From positions 124,001 through 188,000 of the forward strand of contig CAISIK010000027.1 of the NCBI GenBank assembly GCA_903885375.1: a stretch of DNA of 64,000 nt, written 5' to 3'. Each line of letters begins with the position of its first letter. The stretch's first letter is position 1. The stretch is from an uncultured Pseudomonadota bacterium. Lineage in GTDB: Bacteria; Myxococcota_A; UBA796; SXON01. The position numbers were made by a program, and so were the translations under genes. Positions 26,668 through 33,751 of this stretch are shown here, one piece after another. The notes beneath the pieces are model-generated. The model made no database searches and was not told the origin of the DNA. It saw nothing but the letters and a program-made list of their open reading frames with translations.

Positions 26668-26826
26668 TCAGATGGCGGCGGCCACCATCGCTTCGGAGGC
26701 GGCGTAGAGCACCTGCACCACGCCGCCCAGCTGGGACAGCGAGACGATCAGCGCCACACCGATGAGGGTGGCGATGAGCCCGTACTCGATGCTGGTGGTG
26801 CCGCGACGATTTCGCTGGAGTTGCAT
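26668..26826 (-). CDS. Flp/Fap-type IVb prepilin (52 aa)
   Basis: This short gene was found by translating the gap upstream of acnB. The 52-residue product begins with a basic leader ending RNRRG, then [20 protein letters not shown], and continues with a second hydrophobic half ([18 protein letters not shown]). Cleavage after Gly9 puts Glu at mature position 5 followed by Tyr, the hallmark of Flp prepilins processed by a TadV-like peptidase and assembled by a Tad machine. No tad/cpa genes are in the window, so it is an orphan here. A TAA-terminated SelW gene ends 47 bases upstream on the same strand. Confidence 0.88.
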   Translation of the reverse strand: MQLQRNRRGTTSIEYGLIATLIGVALIVSLSQLGGVVQVLYAASEAMVAAAI

Positions 26827-26872
26827 GAACCAAGCCTACCTGATTCCCGATCGGTTCCGCTACAGCATCACT

Positions 26873-27103
26873 TTATCCCCCGACCACGCGCGCCACACTC
26901 CGAACAATCTCCTCCTCATCCGGAAAGCCGCCCGCGGTCTTCCTGGCCACGATGGCGCCGTTGACGGCGACCGTGAAGATTCCGCCGTGCCCCTTCTGCA
27001 GGGTGGCCTCCACACCCAGCTCCTCTCGCAGGAGTTCCACCGCCCGGGTGGCCCGCGAGAGATAGCCTCAACTGACGCAGTAGGTGATTTCGACGTTCGG
27101 CAT
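26873..27103 (-). CDS. SelW/Rdx-family selenoprotein with in-frame UGA (Sec12)
   Basis: The 76-residue product needs read-through of the TGA at 27068-27070 and ends at TAA 26873-26875. The N-terminus is MPNVEITYCVS, then Sec12, then GYLSRATRAVELLREELGVE, with a later GHGGIFTVAVNGAIVARKTA and GGFPDEEEIVRSVAR. This is the full Rdx/SelW pattern: a CxxC/U redox motif after the first beta strand followed by GYL.RA, and a G.F.V.V.G strand. Cys homologues read YCVxCGYL; here the second Cys position is TGA. A strong ribosome binding site (GGGAGGG, 27107-27113) and a 14-base gap from rsgA show it is translated from the same mRNA. A stem-loop directly after the UGA supports Sec insertion. Thioredoxin-fold redox protein; partner unknown. 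Confidence 0.88.
27023..27061 (-). promoter_or_regulatory. Candidate bacterial SECIS element within the SelW gene
   Basis: On the minus strand, CTCTCGC starts six bases after the UGA and pairs perfectly with GCGAGAG (27055-27061 with 27023-27029). Within it CCACC pairs with GGTGG (27047-27051 with 27037-27041), leaving an apical loop CGGGC about 21 bases downstream of the UGA. Bacterial SECIS elements are stem-loops inside the coding sequence just after UGA, with a G-containing apical loop read by SelB; position and shape fit. The loop lacks the GGUCU of E. coli fdhF, but bacterial SECIS loops vary between species. Confidence 0.7.
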
Positions 27104-27117
27104 GATCCCTCCCAGGT

Positions 27118-28029
27118 TCAGATGCAGTCTTCGAGGAGCTTCCGGTAACTCTCCAGCCGCTCCGTCCAGTTCAGCGCATCGTCGGCCACGCAGCCCTCCT
27201 CGCCGAGGTGCAGGCAGTCGCGGTAGCGGCACTCGAGGCCGAGCAGCTCCGGAAAGTAGGTGCGCAGGAGCTGGCGCGGGATGTGGCCCACGCCGAATTC
27301 GCGGATTCCCGGCACGTCCACGATGAAGCCCCCCTCGGGCAGATCGTAAGCACGGGCCGAGGTGGTGGTGTGGCGGCCGCGGCCCCACGCGTCGAGATCG
27401 CCGGTGAGCGCCACCGCGCCGGGCACGAGCGCGCTCACCAGCGTGCTCTTGCCCACGCCGCTGTGGCCCAGCAGCACGGAGGAGCGCCCGATGAGGGCGG
27501 CCCGGAGCTCTGCGATGCCGCGGCCATCCGCCGCCGACACGAGGAACACCGGGTACCCGAGCGCCTCGTAGCGGGCGAGCCACTCCAGCACCTCCTCGGG
27601 CATGCCGGTGTCGCACTTGTTGAGCGCGATGAGGGGCTCCAGACCGCCGGCGAGGGCGGCGACCACCATGCGGTCGACCAGACCGGGTCGAAAGGGCGGA
27701 TCGGTGCTGGCGGTCACGATCACGAGCTGGTCCACGTTGCTCACGACCATGCGGGTGCCGGCCGTTTCGCCGGTGCGCTCCAGCGACGTCCGCCGCGGGG
27801 CCGTCTCGACCACCACGTCCTCGTTGAGCCGGACCTTGTCGGCCACCACCACGTGCGCGCCGCGGGTGGGGAGCACCCGGAGCTCGCCGCGCGCGTTTCG
27901 TACCTTCACCCACCGGCCCACGCGCTCCACCACGTCGAGCCACTCGCCCTGGCCCACGGCCGTGCCGCGCTCGCTGCGCCGCTTGCGCCCGGAGGGGCCG
28001 TGGGGATCGTCGTCGGAAAAACGGGGCAT
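27118..28029 (-). CDS. rsgA: Ribosome small-subunit-dependent GTPase RsgA
   Basis: Predicted 303 aa. RsgA hydrolyses GTP during late maturation of the 30S subunit. ATG 28029 lies two bases after the upstream stop and precedes a basic N-terminal extension and an OB-fold domain. The circularly permuted GTPase order is clear: G4 ALNKCD, then G1 LLGHSGVGKSTLVSALV, then G3 FIVDVPGIREFG. The C-terminal zinc site is CRYRDCLHLGEEGC. It is in an operon-like run with the barrel-like protein upstream and selW 14 bases downstream. Confidence 0.97.
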   Translation of the reverse strand: MPRFSDDDPHGPSGRKRRSERGTAVGQGEWLDVVERVGRWVKVRNARGELRVLPTRGAHVVVADKVRLNEDVVVETAPRRTSLERTGETAGTRMVVSNVDQLVIVTASTDPPFRPGLVDRMVVAALAGGLEPLIALNKCDTGMPEEVLEWLARYEALGYPVFLVSAADGRGIAELRAALIGRSSVLLGHSGVGKSTLVSALVPGAVALTGDLDAWGRGRHTTTSARAYDLPEGGFIVDVPGIREFGVGHIPRQLLRTYFPELLGLECRYRDCLHLGEEGCVADDALNWTERLESYRKLLEDCI

Positions 28030-28031
28030 CG

Positions 28032-29165
28032 TCAGGGCACCGAGGCTTCGAAGGTGAGGGCGCCGGCGAGCCGGGTGGGCTCGGCGGGCGACCATGGGGT
28101 GAGCGCGCTCCCCCGCAACCGCAAGGCAGCAAGAGGGCTCCAGTACCACGCCAGGTCGAGGTCGAGCTCCGGACCGAGCGCGGCGCCGCCTTCCCAGAAG
28201 TGGTGCGCCTCCGCGTGGAGGCGGAGCGGCGGCGCGAGGGTGGCTTCGAGGTCGAAGAAACCATCGCGCAGGGGCGCCTCGCTGTCGAGCGTGCCCAGCC
28301 AGCCGCCGAGGATATCGCTCGTGCCAAGCGGGCGGATGAACCCCGGGTTCTCGTCGGTGCCGCGGGCCATGAAGCCCGCCCGGAGCACCACGCGGTTCTC
28401 CTCGCCCATCGCGAGCCCCGCGCGCCCCCGGGCAAGGATGCCCGGCGCCGACTCGCCCTCCTGCACGAAGGCGGCGGCGTCGAGGCGCACGCGGTTGAGG
28501 CCGGCGGTGGCCGTGAGCCCGGCGGTGAGGAGGGCCTCGTCGGTGTGGGGAAGGAGCTGGAGGGCCGTGGCCGCGATCTCCCAGCGCCAGACGGGGTTCT
28601 CGCGCCCGAGGGAGAGACGCCCGGCCGCGAAGGGGGTGCGCGCCTCCATCTCCGGCCCCGGAACCTCGGGTGCGGGCCCGCCGCCGAGCCCGACCACGCC
28701 GTCGAGCCGCCACGGGGCGGCGCGCAGGGTGAGCAGGCCCGCCAGCGGGAACCGGGCGGTCCTGCGGCGGTCGTCGCTGCCGATGAGCAGGCCCGCGTCC
28801 TGGTCCAGCGGCTGCACGCCCGCGGTGGCCGTGAGGCCCATGGCCGAGCTGATGGGGGGGCTGAAGGAGAGCCAGGCCTCGCCGAGCTCGGCGGCGCCGC
28901 TCCCGCCGGCCGGCGAGCCATCGACCGCCCACTCCTGCGAGAGCTGGAGCGAGAGCCGGGCCTTCAGCACCTTGCGCTCCACCTCCACGCCCACCCGGCC
29001 CGCGGCGCCGACCTGCACGCTCGCGCTCTCCCCCACGCTGGCGCCCTCGGCGCTGGTTCGGAGGTCGAGGAGCGGCGACCAGCGCAGCTCGGGGGGGCCT
29101 GCGCCCGGCCGGGCGCCGGAAGCATCCGCCGCGAGCGCGGTGGCGGTCAGTAGCGCGTGGAGCAC
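28032..29165 (-). CDS. Exported, probably outer-membrane barrel-like protein
   Basis: Predicted 377 aa. GTG 29165 gives the signal peptide VLHALLTATALAADA (GTG read as Met) and overlaps the end of the upstream lipoprotein gene by 19 bases. The mature chain is made of alternating amphipathic strands (VEVERKVLKARLSLQLSQEW, GLTATAGLNRVRLDAAAFVQ, NRVVLRAGFMARG, LDLDLAWYWSPLAALRLRGS), as in outer-membrane porins or barrels. No specific family is recognised. It is followed by rsgA two bases later. A role together with the upstream lipoprotein is plausible from the overlap. Confidence 0.7.
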   Translation of the reverse strand: MLHALLTATALAADASGARPGAGPPELRWSPLLDLRTSAEGASVGESASVQVGAAGRVGVEVERKVLKARLSLQLSQEWAVDGSPAGGSGAAELGEAWLSFSPPISSAMGLTATAGVQPLDQDAGLLIGSDDRRRTARFPLAGLLTLRAAPWRLDGVVGLGGGPAPEVPGPEMEARTPFAAGRLSLGRENPVWRWEIAATALQLLPHTDEALLTAGLTATAGLNRVRLDAAAFVQEGESAPGILARGRAGLAMGEENRVVLRAGFMARGTDENPGFIRPLGTSDILGGWLGTLDSEAPLRDGFFDLEATLAPPLRLHAEAHHFWEGGAALGPELDLDLAWYWSPLAALRLRGSALTPWSPAEPTRLAGALTFEASVP

Positions 29166-31552
29166 GTGGGCGCCGCGGTGAGGGGGAAGGGGGTAGCCCA
29201 GCGGACGAACCCATCCTCCGGCAGGAGGTTCGGATCGTCGCGGGGGTCGGGCGCCGTGAGGTCCCACGGCACGGCGCCGGCCACCGGGAAGGTGGTGAGG
29301 TCGAGGCGGGCGTACAGCGCGCTCGGACGGGCGTTGTCGCGCCCGATGCCCGCCTTGTGAATGCCGTGGGTGATGCCGGCCTCCATGAAGGTGCCGGCCT
29401 CGGTCACGAAAGCCCGCGCGAGGTAGCGGTACACGTAGTTGTTGCGCGCCAGCGCCTCGGCCTCCGTGAGGTGCGGACGGGAGAGGCCGGGGTCGAAGCC
29501 CACCGGGTCCCACGCGAACGCGAAGCCCCGGAGCGAGCCCGCCGGCGCGGTGAGGGTACCGGAGGCGGCGTGGCCGAGGACGCGCCAGTCCGCCGGCGGG
29601 GCCTCCTTCTGCCCGGGGAGGGCCACCACGCCGCTCGGCGTGGCGAGGGCGCAGTGCAGGCTGGCCCGCGCTTCCCCATCGCTGATGCCGCGCAGGGCGG
29701 CGGCGGAACGGTCCTCGGCGGGGTCGAAGCGGGGCGGTGCCGGGAGCGCGCGATCCCACGCCGACACGCTGCCCACGGCGCTCTCGGCGCCTTCCACAAC
29801 CGCCAGATCGAGCACCACGGTCACGCCGCCGTCGGGCCGGGTGGTGCGACCGTGGCGGAGGGTGGGGCCGCGGTTGTCGAAATCGTTGCAGATGCCGCCG
29901 AGCATGGTGCTCTGGACCGCGAGAAGGTCGGGCCCCACGAGCTCGGCGCCGAGCTCCAGCCCGGCGAGGCACACGCCCTCCTCCGCGCGGGCGCTCGTGT
30001 CGATGGCGAAGCCCTGCAGGATCACGCCCCCGCCCGCCGTGACCGCATGCGGCAGCGGCACCTCCACCCGGTAGGCGGGCCGCGCCACCTCCATCAGCTC
30101 GGCAACCGAGGGGTTCTCGCGCTCGCGATCGCGCGGCACCACGCTCAGCCGCACGCGGTAGCGCGTGAACCGGAGGCCGGGCACCCCGGCGTAGTCGGTG
30201 AGCGCCGCGGCCTGGCGGTTCCGCCCGATCGTGCTGCGGGGCAGGAGGCCACGCGCCCACATGCCGAGCGAGCCGCCCACCTCCACCTGCCAGCGCCCGC
30301 CCAGCGCCCGCGTCCACGCGCCGGGGCGCCCCTCCGCATCGCGGGCGAGGCCGAGCGCGAGCTGCGACAGGCGGTGGTCACGGGCAAACCATCGGAAGTC
30401 GAAGCCGTTGAGCCCGAGGGTGAGCGGGGCCGTGAGCTCCTCCACCCCGAGGAGCGCCGCCCAGGAGCCATCGGTCGGCGCGGACGTGGGCACCGCGAGG
30501 ACCGTGGCGTTCGGACGCCAGGGCGAGCCGGCCTCCGCGTCGTTGTCGAAGAGCACGAGCGCCCGGAGATCGTCGGGGTTCTCGGCGTGGGAGAGCACGG
30601 CGAGGGCCGAGGGCCGGTCGCGGAAGGTCTCCCGCACGGCCGCAGGGACGAGCCGTGTGCCTTCCACGCGCCACACCCGTCCGCCGAAGGCCGCCTCCGT
30701 TTCGTACCCGAAGCTGTCCCACGCCGACACGGCGTAGAGCGAGCCCGCGAAGCTGCTCAGGCCCGTGAGCCCCTCCGCGGGGCCGAGCGGCGACTCCGCG
30801 CCGGCCTCGGCGAAGACGTCGAGCGTAGCCGCGAGGCCCGTCCGGGCGCGCCCAAGCGGGTAGCTCAGCACCTTCACCGCGGGGCCGGCGCAGCGCCCGA
30901 TGCCGACGTACACCACATCGGCGAGGCCATCCCACGCGAGGCCCTCCACCAGCAGATCGTCGTTGCAGTTGGCCCGGCCCCAGTCGCTCAACGAGTCCCG
31001 CAGGCGGGTGATCTCGGGGAGGTCCTGCTCGTACCACCGGCCGCCTTTGCGTTGGAGCACGAACAGCCGCTCGGTCTGGCGACGGGAGCGCGCGGCCTGC
31101 TCCCGCCGGAATCCGGTGCGCCGGCCGACGGTGGTGTACTTCGTGACCCCGAGCACGCGCTCCGAGCCGTAGGCCGCGAGGTCCTCCACGTCGAAGGGCA
31201 CGCCCACCCCCCGGGACCGCTCGATCCACTGCACCGGCTGCGGCACCAGACGGACCTTCGCCCGGAAGTTGCGGGCCTCACACCCGGCGGTGGGCCGTTC
31301 CACGCAGCCCTCGCGGCCATCCCGCAGGGGCAACACATCGAGGAGCGCCGCCGGGTCGACCGCCCGGTCGGGCTCCGGCACCCAGAGGGAGCCCGCCTCT
31401 CCTTCCGCCACGAGCACCGCCCGCTGATCGGGCAGGATCGCGAGGCCGCTCAGCTCGAACCCTGCAGGCCCGTCGGGCTCCAGGCTCAGGAGCGGGTAGG
31501 AGCGGTACTGGGCGCACCCCAGCGAGAGGGCGGCCACGAGGGCGAGGCGCAC
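29147..31552 (-). CDS. Large lipoprotein of unknown function
   Basis: Predicted 801 aa from GTG 31552, which gives the lipobox signal VRLALVAALSLGC (GTG as Met); a longer frame to GTG 31609 exists but adds an unlikely leader. The N-terminal part shows propeller-like repeats of the kind SGLAILPDQRAVLVAEGEAG, VEGLAWDGLADVVYVGIG and GLTGLSSFAGSLYAVSAWDS, similar in style to esterase-like or phytase-like beta-propeller domains. The C-terminal 400 residues are unassigned and contain scattered Cys pairs. It is probably anchored in the outer membrane. It overlaps the barrel-like gene downstream, so the two may form a surface complex. Confidence 0.65.
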   Translation of the reverse strand: MRLALVAALSLGCAQYRSYPLLSLEPDGPAGFELSGLAILPDQRAVLVAEGEAGSLWVPEPDRAVDPAALLDVLPLRDGREGCVERPTAGCEARNFRAKVRLVPQPVQWIERSRGVGVPFDVEDLAAYGSERVLGVTKYTTVGRRTGFRREQAARSRRQTERLFVLQRKGGRWYEQDLPEITRLRDSLSDWGRANCNDDLLVEGLAWDGLADVVYVGIGRCAGPAVKVLSYPLGRARTGLAATLDVFAEAGAESPLGPAEGLTGLSSFAGSLYAVSAWDSFGYETEAAFGGRVWRVEGTRLVPAAVRETFRDRPSALAVLSHAENPDDLRALVLFDNDAEAGSPWRPNATVLAVPTSAPTDGSWAALLGVEELTAPLTLGLNGFDFRWFARDHRLSQLALGLARDAEGRPGAWTRALGGRWQVEVGGSLGMWARGLLPRSTIGRNRQAAALTDYAGVPGLRFTRYRVRLSVVPRDRERENPSVAELMEVARPAYRVEVPLPHAVTAGGGVILQGFAIDTSARAEEGVCLAGLELGAELVGPDLLAVQSTMLGGICNDFDNRGPTLRHGRTTRPDGGVTVVLDLAVVEGAESAVGSVSAWDRALPAPPRFDPAEDRSAAALRGISDGEARASLHCALATPSGVVALPGQKEAPPADWRVLGHAASGTLTAPAGSLRGFAFAWDPVGFDPGLSRPHLTEAEALARNNYVYRYLARAFVTEAGTFMEAGITHGIHKAGIGRDNARPSALYARLDLTTFPVAGAVPWDLTAPDPRDDPNLLPEDGFVRWATPFPLTAAPTCSTRY

Positions 31553-31553
31553 G

Positions 31554-31582
31554 CCCCTCGCTAACCCGGAAAGAACGAGGGG
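31554..31582 (-). promoter_or_regulatory. Stem-loop next to the lipoprotein start codon
   Basis: CCCCTCG (31576-31582 read on the minus strand) pairs with CGAGGGG (31554-31560), with a 15-base loop. The second arm holds the purine-rich GAGGGG directly before the proposed GTG start at 31552, so folding would hide the ribosome binding region. It could equally be a weak terminator after the ATP-grasp gene. Confidence 0.35.
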
Positions 31583-31669
31583 ATCGGGGCGGTGCGCTGG
31601 GCCCGTCACCGGGGCGGGCGTGGGCAGGCGCGCACCGCGGCGCGATCGGAGGGATTCCCCCTCGCCGGG

Positions 31670-32644
31670 CTACGCCACTTCCCGCGTGAGCATGGAAGGC
31701 ACGAGCTCCCGACGCAAATATCGCGCCACTTCGCGCATCCCGTCGATGCCGATGCGGGCGCCGAGCACCCCGCTGTAGTTGGTGGTGCCGTTGATGTCGT
31801 AGGTGTAGCGGCGGCCTTCGCGGTCTTCGATGAACTCGATGCCGGCCACCTCGATGCCCTCGAACTGGCAGAGGCGCACGTACGCGGCCACGAGCGGATC
31901 GTCGGCGGTGAGGGGGGCGAGGCTGAACTTGCTGGCGCCCCCGTCGGCGGGGCACACATCGGGAGCGGCGGCGGGCGCCTGGCAGGCGTCGGAGGGGCAG
32001 AGCTGAAAACCGGCGGTGGTGGCGCTGCGCATGGCGAAGAGGAACCGCCCGCCCACGATCTCCACGCGGGTGATGAACGGCTCCGGGGCCTCGATGTACT
32101 GCTGCAGCACGATCTTGCCGTCGGGGCCGAGGTCGAAGCTCCCCGCCGCGAGGCGGTCGGCCAGCTCGTCCGCCGAGCGGAAGAGCTCGATGCCGAGCCC
32201 CTTGCCGCCGCGGTTGTGCTTGGTGATGAAGGGACCATCGAAGCTGCGAGCGAGCTGCACGAGCCCTTCGGAGCCCACGCCCAGCACGGTCCGCGGCGCC
32301 TCGATGCCGTGACGCCGGACCGCGAGGTGCTGCCGCAGCTTGCTCATCTCCAGCTCGAAGGCCGCGGCGCCGTTGACCACACGTCGGCCCCAGGACTCGA
32401 GCCAGGCGAGCGTTTCGCGGGTGAGCTCCACGCTGTTGCCATGGCCGCGGGTGTGCGACGAGGGGCTCATGCGGTTGAGCCAGATGCCCTCCGGCGGGGG
32501 CTCGTCGGGATCGAGGCTCCCATCCACCATCTCGACGAGGCGAACGGGGAAGCCCTCGGCCTCGAGCCCCGCCACCAAGGGCGGCAGCCAAGCCGGGTTT
32601 TCGTAGAGCACGTGGACGGTCGGAAGACGGGAATCGGTAGACAT
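31670..32644 (-). CDS. ATP-grasp domain protein
   Basis: Predicted 324 aa. ATG 32644 is preceded by GGAG at a good distance; the longer upstream frame has no family match. The core has ATP-grasp features: FITKHNRGGKGLGIELFRSA (nucleotide-binding glycine-rich segment), IVLQQYIEAPEPFITRVEIV, and GIEVAGIEFIEDREGRRYTY followed by DINGTTNYSGVLG, where Glu/Asp/Asn ligate the metals. ATP-grasp enzymes join a carboxylate to an amine or thiol via an acyl phosphate. RimK-like ligases are the closest style. The substrate is not evident. It is first in a minus-strand run leading to the lipoprotein, barrel, rsgA and selW genes. Confidence 0.85.
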   Translation of the reverse strand: MSTDSRLPTVHVLYENPAWLPPLVAGLEAEGFPVRLVEMVDGSLDPDEPPPEGIWLNRMSPSSHTRGHGNSVELTRETLAWLESWGRRVVNGAAAFELEMSKLRQHLAVRRHGIEAPRTVLGVGSEGLVQLARSFDGPFITKHNRGGKGLGIELFRSADELADRLAAGSFDLGPDGKIVLQQYIEAPEPFITRVEIVGGRFLFAMRSATTAGFQLCPSDACQAPAAAPDVCPADGGASKFSLAPLTADDPLVAAYVRLCQFEGIEVAGIEFIEDREGRRYTYDINGTTNYSGVLGARIGIDGMREVARYLRRELVPSMLTREVA

Positions 32645-32986
32645 GAGCACTCCGGAGGTGAAGCAGGCGCCGGGGGGCGCGGGTGGGGGCTTCAGGACCG
32701 GGGCGGGACTACAGGTCGGACCGACCCACGCGCGCACCCCGGCCCCAGGTACAACAACAGGTGCGGAGACCTGCGCTGAAGCTGGGTGCGGAGGTGAGCG
32801 GGATCACGATCATCTGGTGGTACCTTAGCCCGGGTTTCCGCCGCTGTCTGGATGGGCCTGGCCCGCCAAGGGCCGTGGCGGTGAGGCCGACTACGACCGC
32901 TGGGGACTCGTTGAGCGCGCCGGGTTTCGCGTTCTTCACCCGCGGCCGCGGAGGAACATAAGTTCCTCTTCTACCCGCTGGACGCC
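32645..32986. other. 342-bp divergent intergenic region
   Basis: It separates the ATP-grasp gene (minus) from the ATC-hydrolase-like gene (plus). A 7+7-base palindrome lies at 32951-32968. The rest is GC-rich without a convincing open frame; short frames here have no ribosome binding site or recognisable product. Promoters for both genes are expected. I see no tRNA or structured RNA. Confidence 0.45.
32951..32968. promoter_or_regulatory. Palindrome upstream of the ATC-hydrolase-like gene
   Basis: GAGGAAC (32951-32957) and GTTCCTC (32962-32968) are perfectly complementary with a four-base ATAA centre, 18 bases before the ATG at 32987. It could be a repressor site or an mRNA hairpin. The first arm contains AGGA and the second CCTC, so as RNA it would mask a possible ribosome binding site. 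Confidence 0.45.
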
Positions 32987-33751
32987 ATGCTGCTCGGATT
33001 GGCTTTTCGCCTCGGCCGCGCCCCGCTCGTTCGAGCGCTCGGCGCCGAGCGCGTGGCGGAGGCCCGGCGGCGGGCGGTGCGCGAGCTGCCCGGCATCCTC
33101 GCGCTCCTGCCCCCCACGCCCGGCAAGGCCGGCGCACACTACTTCCTCTCCGCGGCGTGCCACCTCGTGGCGTTCCACCGCGCGGTGGGGCTCCCCGCCG
33201 CCGAGAGCACGGCGCTGCTACGCGACGCGCTGAAGGAGGCGTCACGATGGGTGCCCCGCCCGATCCGGTGGCTCTACCGGTGGCTCTACTTCCAGCCCTG
33301 GTTCTTCCGCCGGGTGACCGACGGCACCTTCGGCGGCGGCGGTTTCGAGGGTGAGGCGATCGCGCTGGGGCCCGGGGCCATGGGCGTCGACTACACCGCC
33401 TGTGGCATCCAGCTCTTCCTGCACCGCATCGGCGAAGGAGAGCTCGGCCCGCACATCTGCTCGCTCGACGAGCTGGAGAGCGAGGTGTTCGACCTCGGCC
33501 TCATCCGCACCGGCACGATCGGGCGCGGCGCGCCGCGCTGTGACTTCCGGTGGCAGCGCCCCGGCTCGGCGGGCAGCCCCCCGGCGGCGCTGCGAGGGCC
33601 CCCTGCCGGGGCCCACCCCGAGGTGGGGCAACCGGCCCTCGCCCCGCCTCCCTCCGGCGCCGCGGTCTACTCGCCGGCCGCGAACAGCTCGTCCATGGCG
33701 GCGGTGCAGTCGGCCAGCGTGCCCACGACGAGGAAGAAGGGCCAGTCGTAG
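32987..33751 (+). CDS. L-2-amino-thiazoline-4-carboxylic acid (ATC) hydrolase-like protein
   Basis: Predicted 254 aa. The first 190 residues fit the ATC hydrolase family: a helical N-terminus, GFEGEAIALGPGAMGVDYTA, CGIQLFLHRIGEGELGPHIC, and the terminal TGTIGRGAPRCDFRW motif with its conserved Gly-x-Pro-x-Cys-Asp. The named member opens a thiazoline ring in cysteine production, but most homologues have unknown substrates. After CDFRW the frame runs on for about 65 Pro/Ala/Gly-rich residues with no family match and overlaps the converging lipoprotein gene by 85 bases, through a hairpin at 33596-33614. The natural end may be ill-defined. Confidence 0.75.
   Translation: MLLGLAFRLGRAPLVRALGAERVAEARRRAVRELPGILALLPPTPGKAGAHYFLSAACHLVAFHRAVGLPAAESTALLRDALKEASRWVPRPIRWLYRWLYFQPWFFRRVTDGTFGGGGFEGEAIALGPGAMGVDYTACGIQLFLHRIGEGELGPHICSLDELESEVFDLGLIRTGTIGRGAPRCDFRWQRPGSAGSPPAALRGPPAGAHPEVGQPALAPPPSGAAVYSPAANSSSMAAVQSASVPTTRKKGQS
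33596..33614. terminator. GC-rich hairpin at the converging gene ends
   Basis: GGGCCCC (33596-33602) pairs with GGGGCCC (33608-33614) around a five-base loop, and CCCC/GGGG arms follow at 33616-33628. It lies in the extended 3' end of the ATC-hydrolase-like gene and just beyond the end of the minus-strand lipoprotein gene. It may act in both directions, although T-runs are missing. Confidence 0.35.

Noticed and set aside
26762-27148. Plus-strand frame of 128 codons over the SelW region
   Set aside because: It has no ribosome binding site and no family; the minus-strand SelW frame explains the conservation better.
29357-31564. Long plus-strand open frame opposite the large lipoprotein
   Set aside because: The product is compositionally biased and matches nothing; the minus-strand gene has a lipobox and ordered domains.
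32645-32950. Possible tRNA or structured RNA in the divergent gap
   Set aside because: No cloverleaf with a T-loop GTTCRA consensus and no paired acceptor arms could be found by eye.
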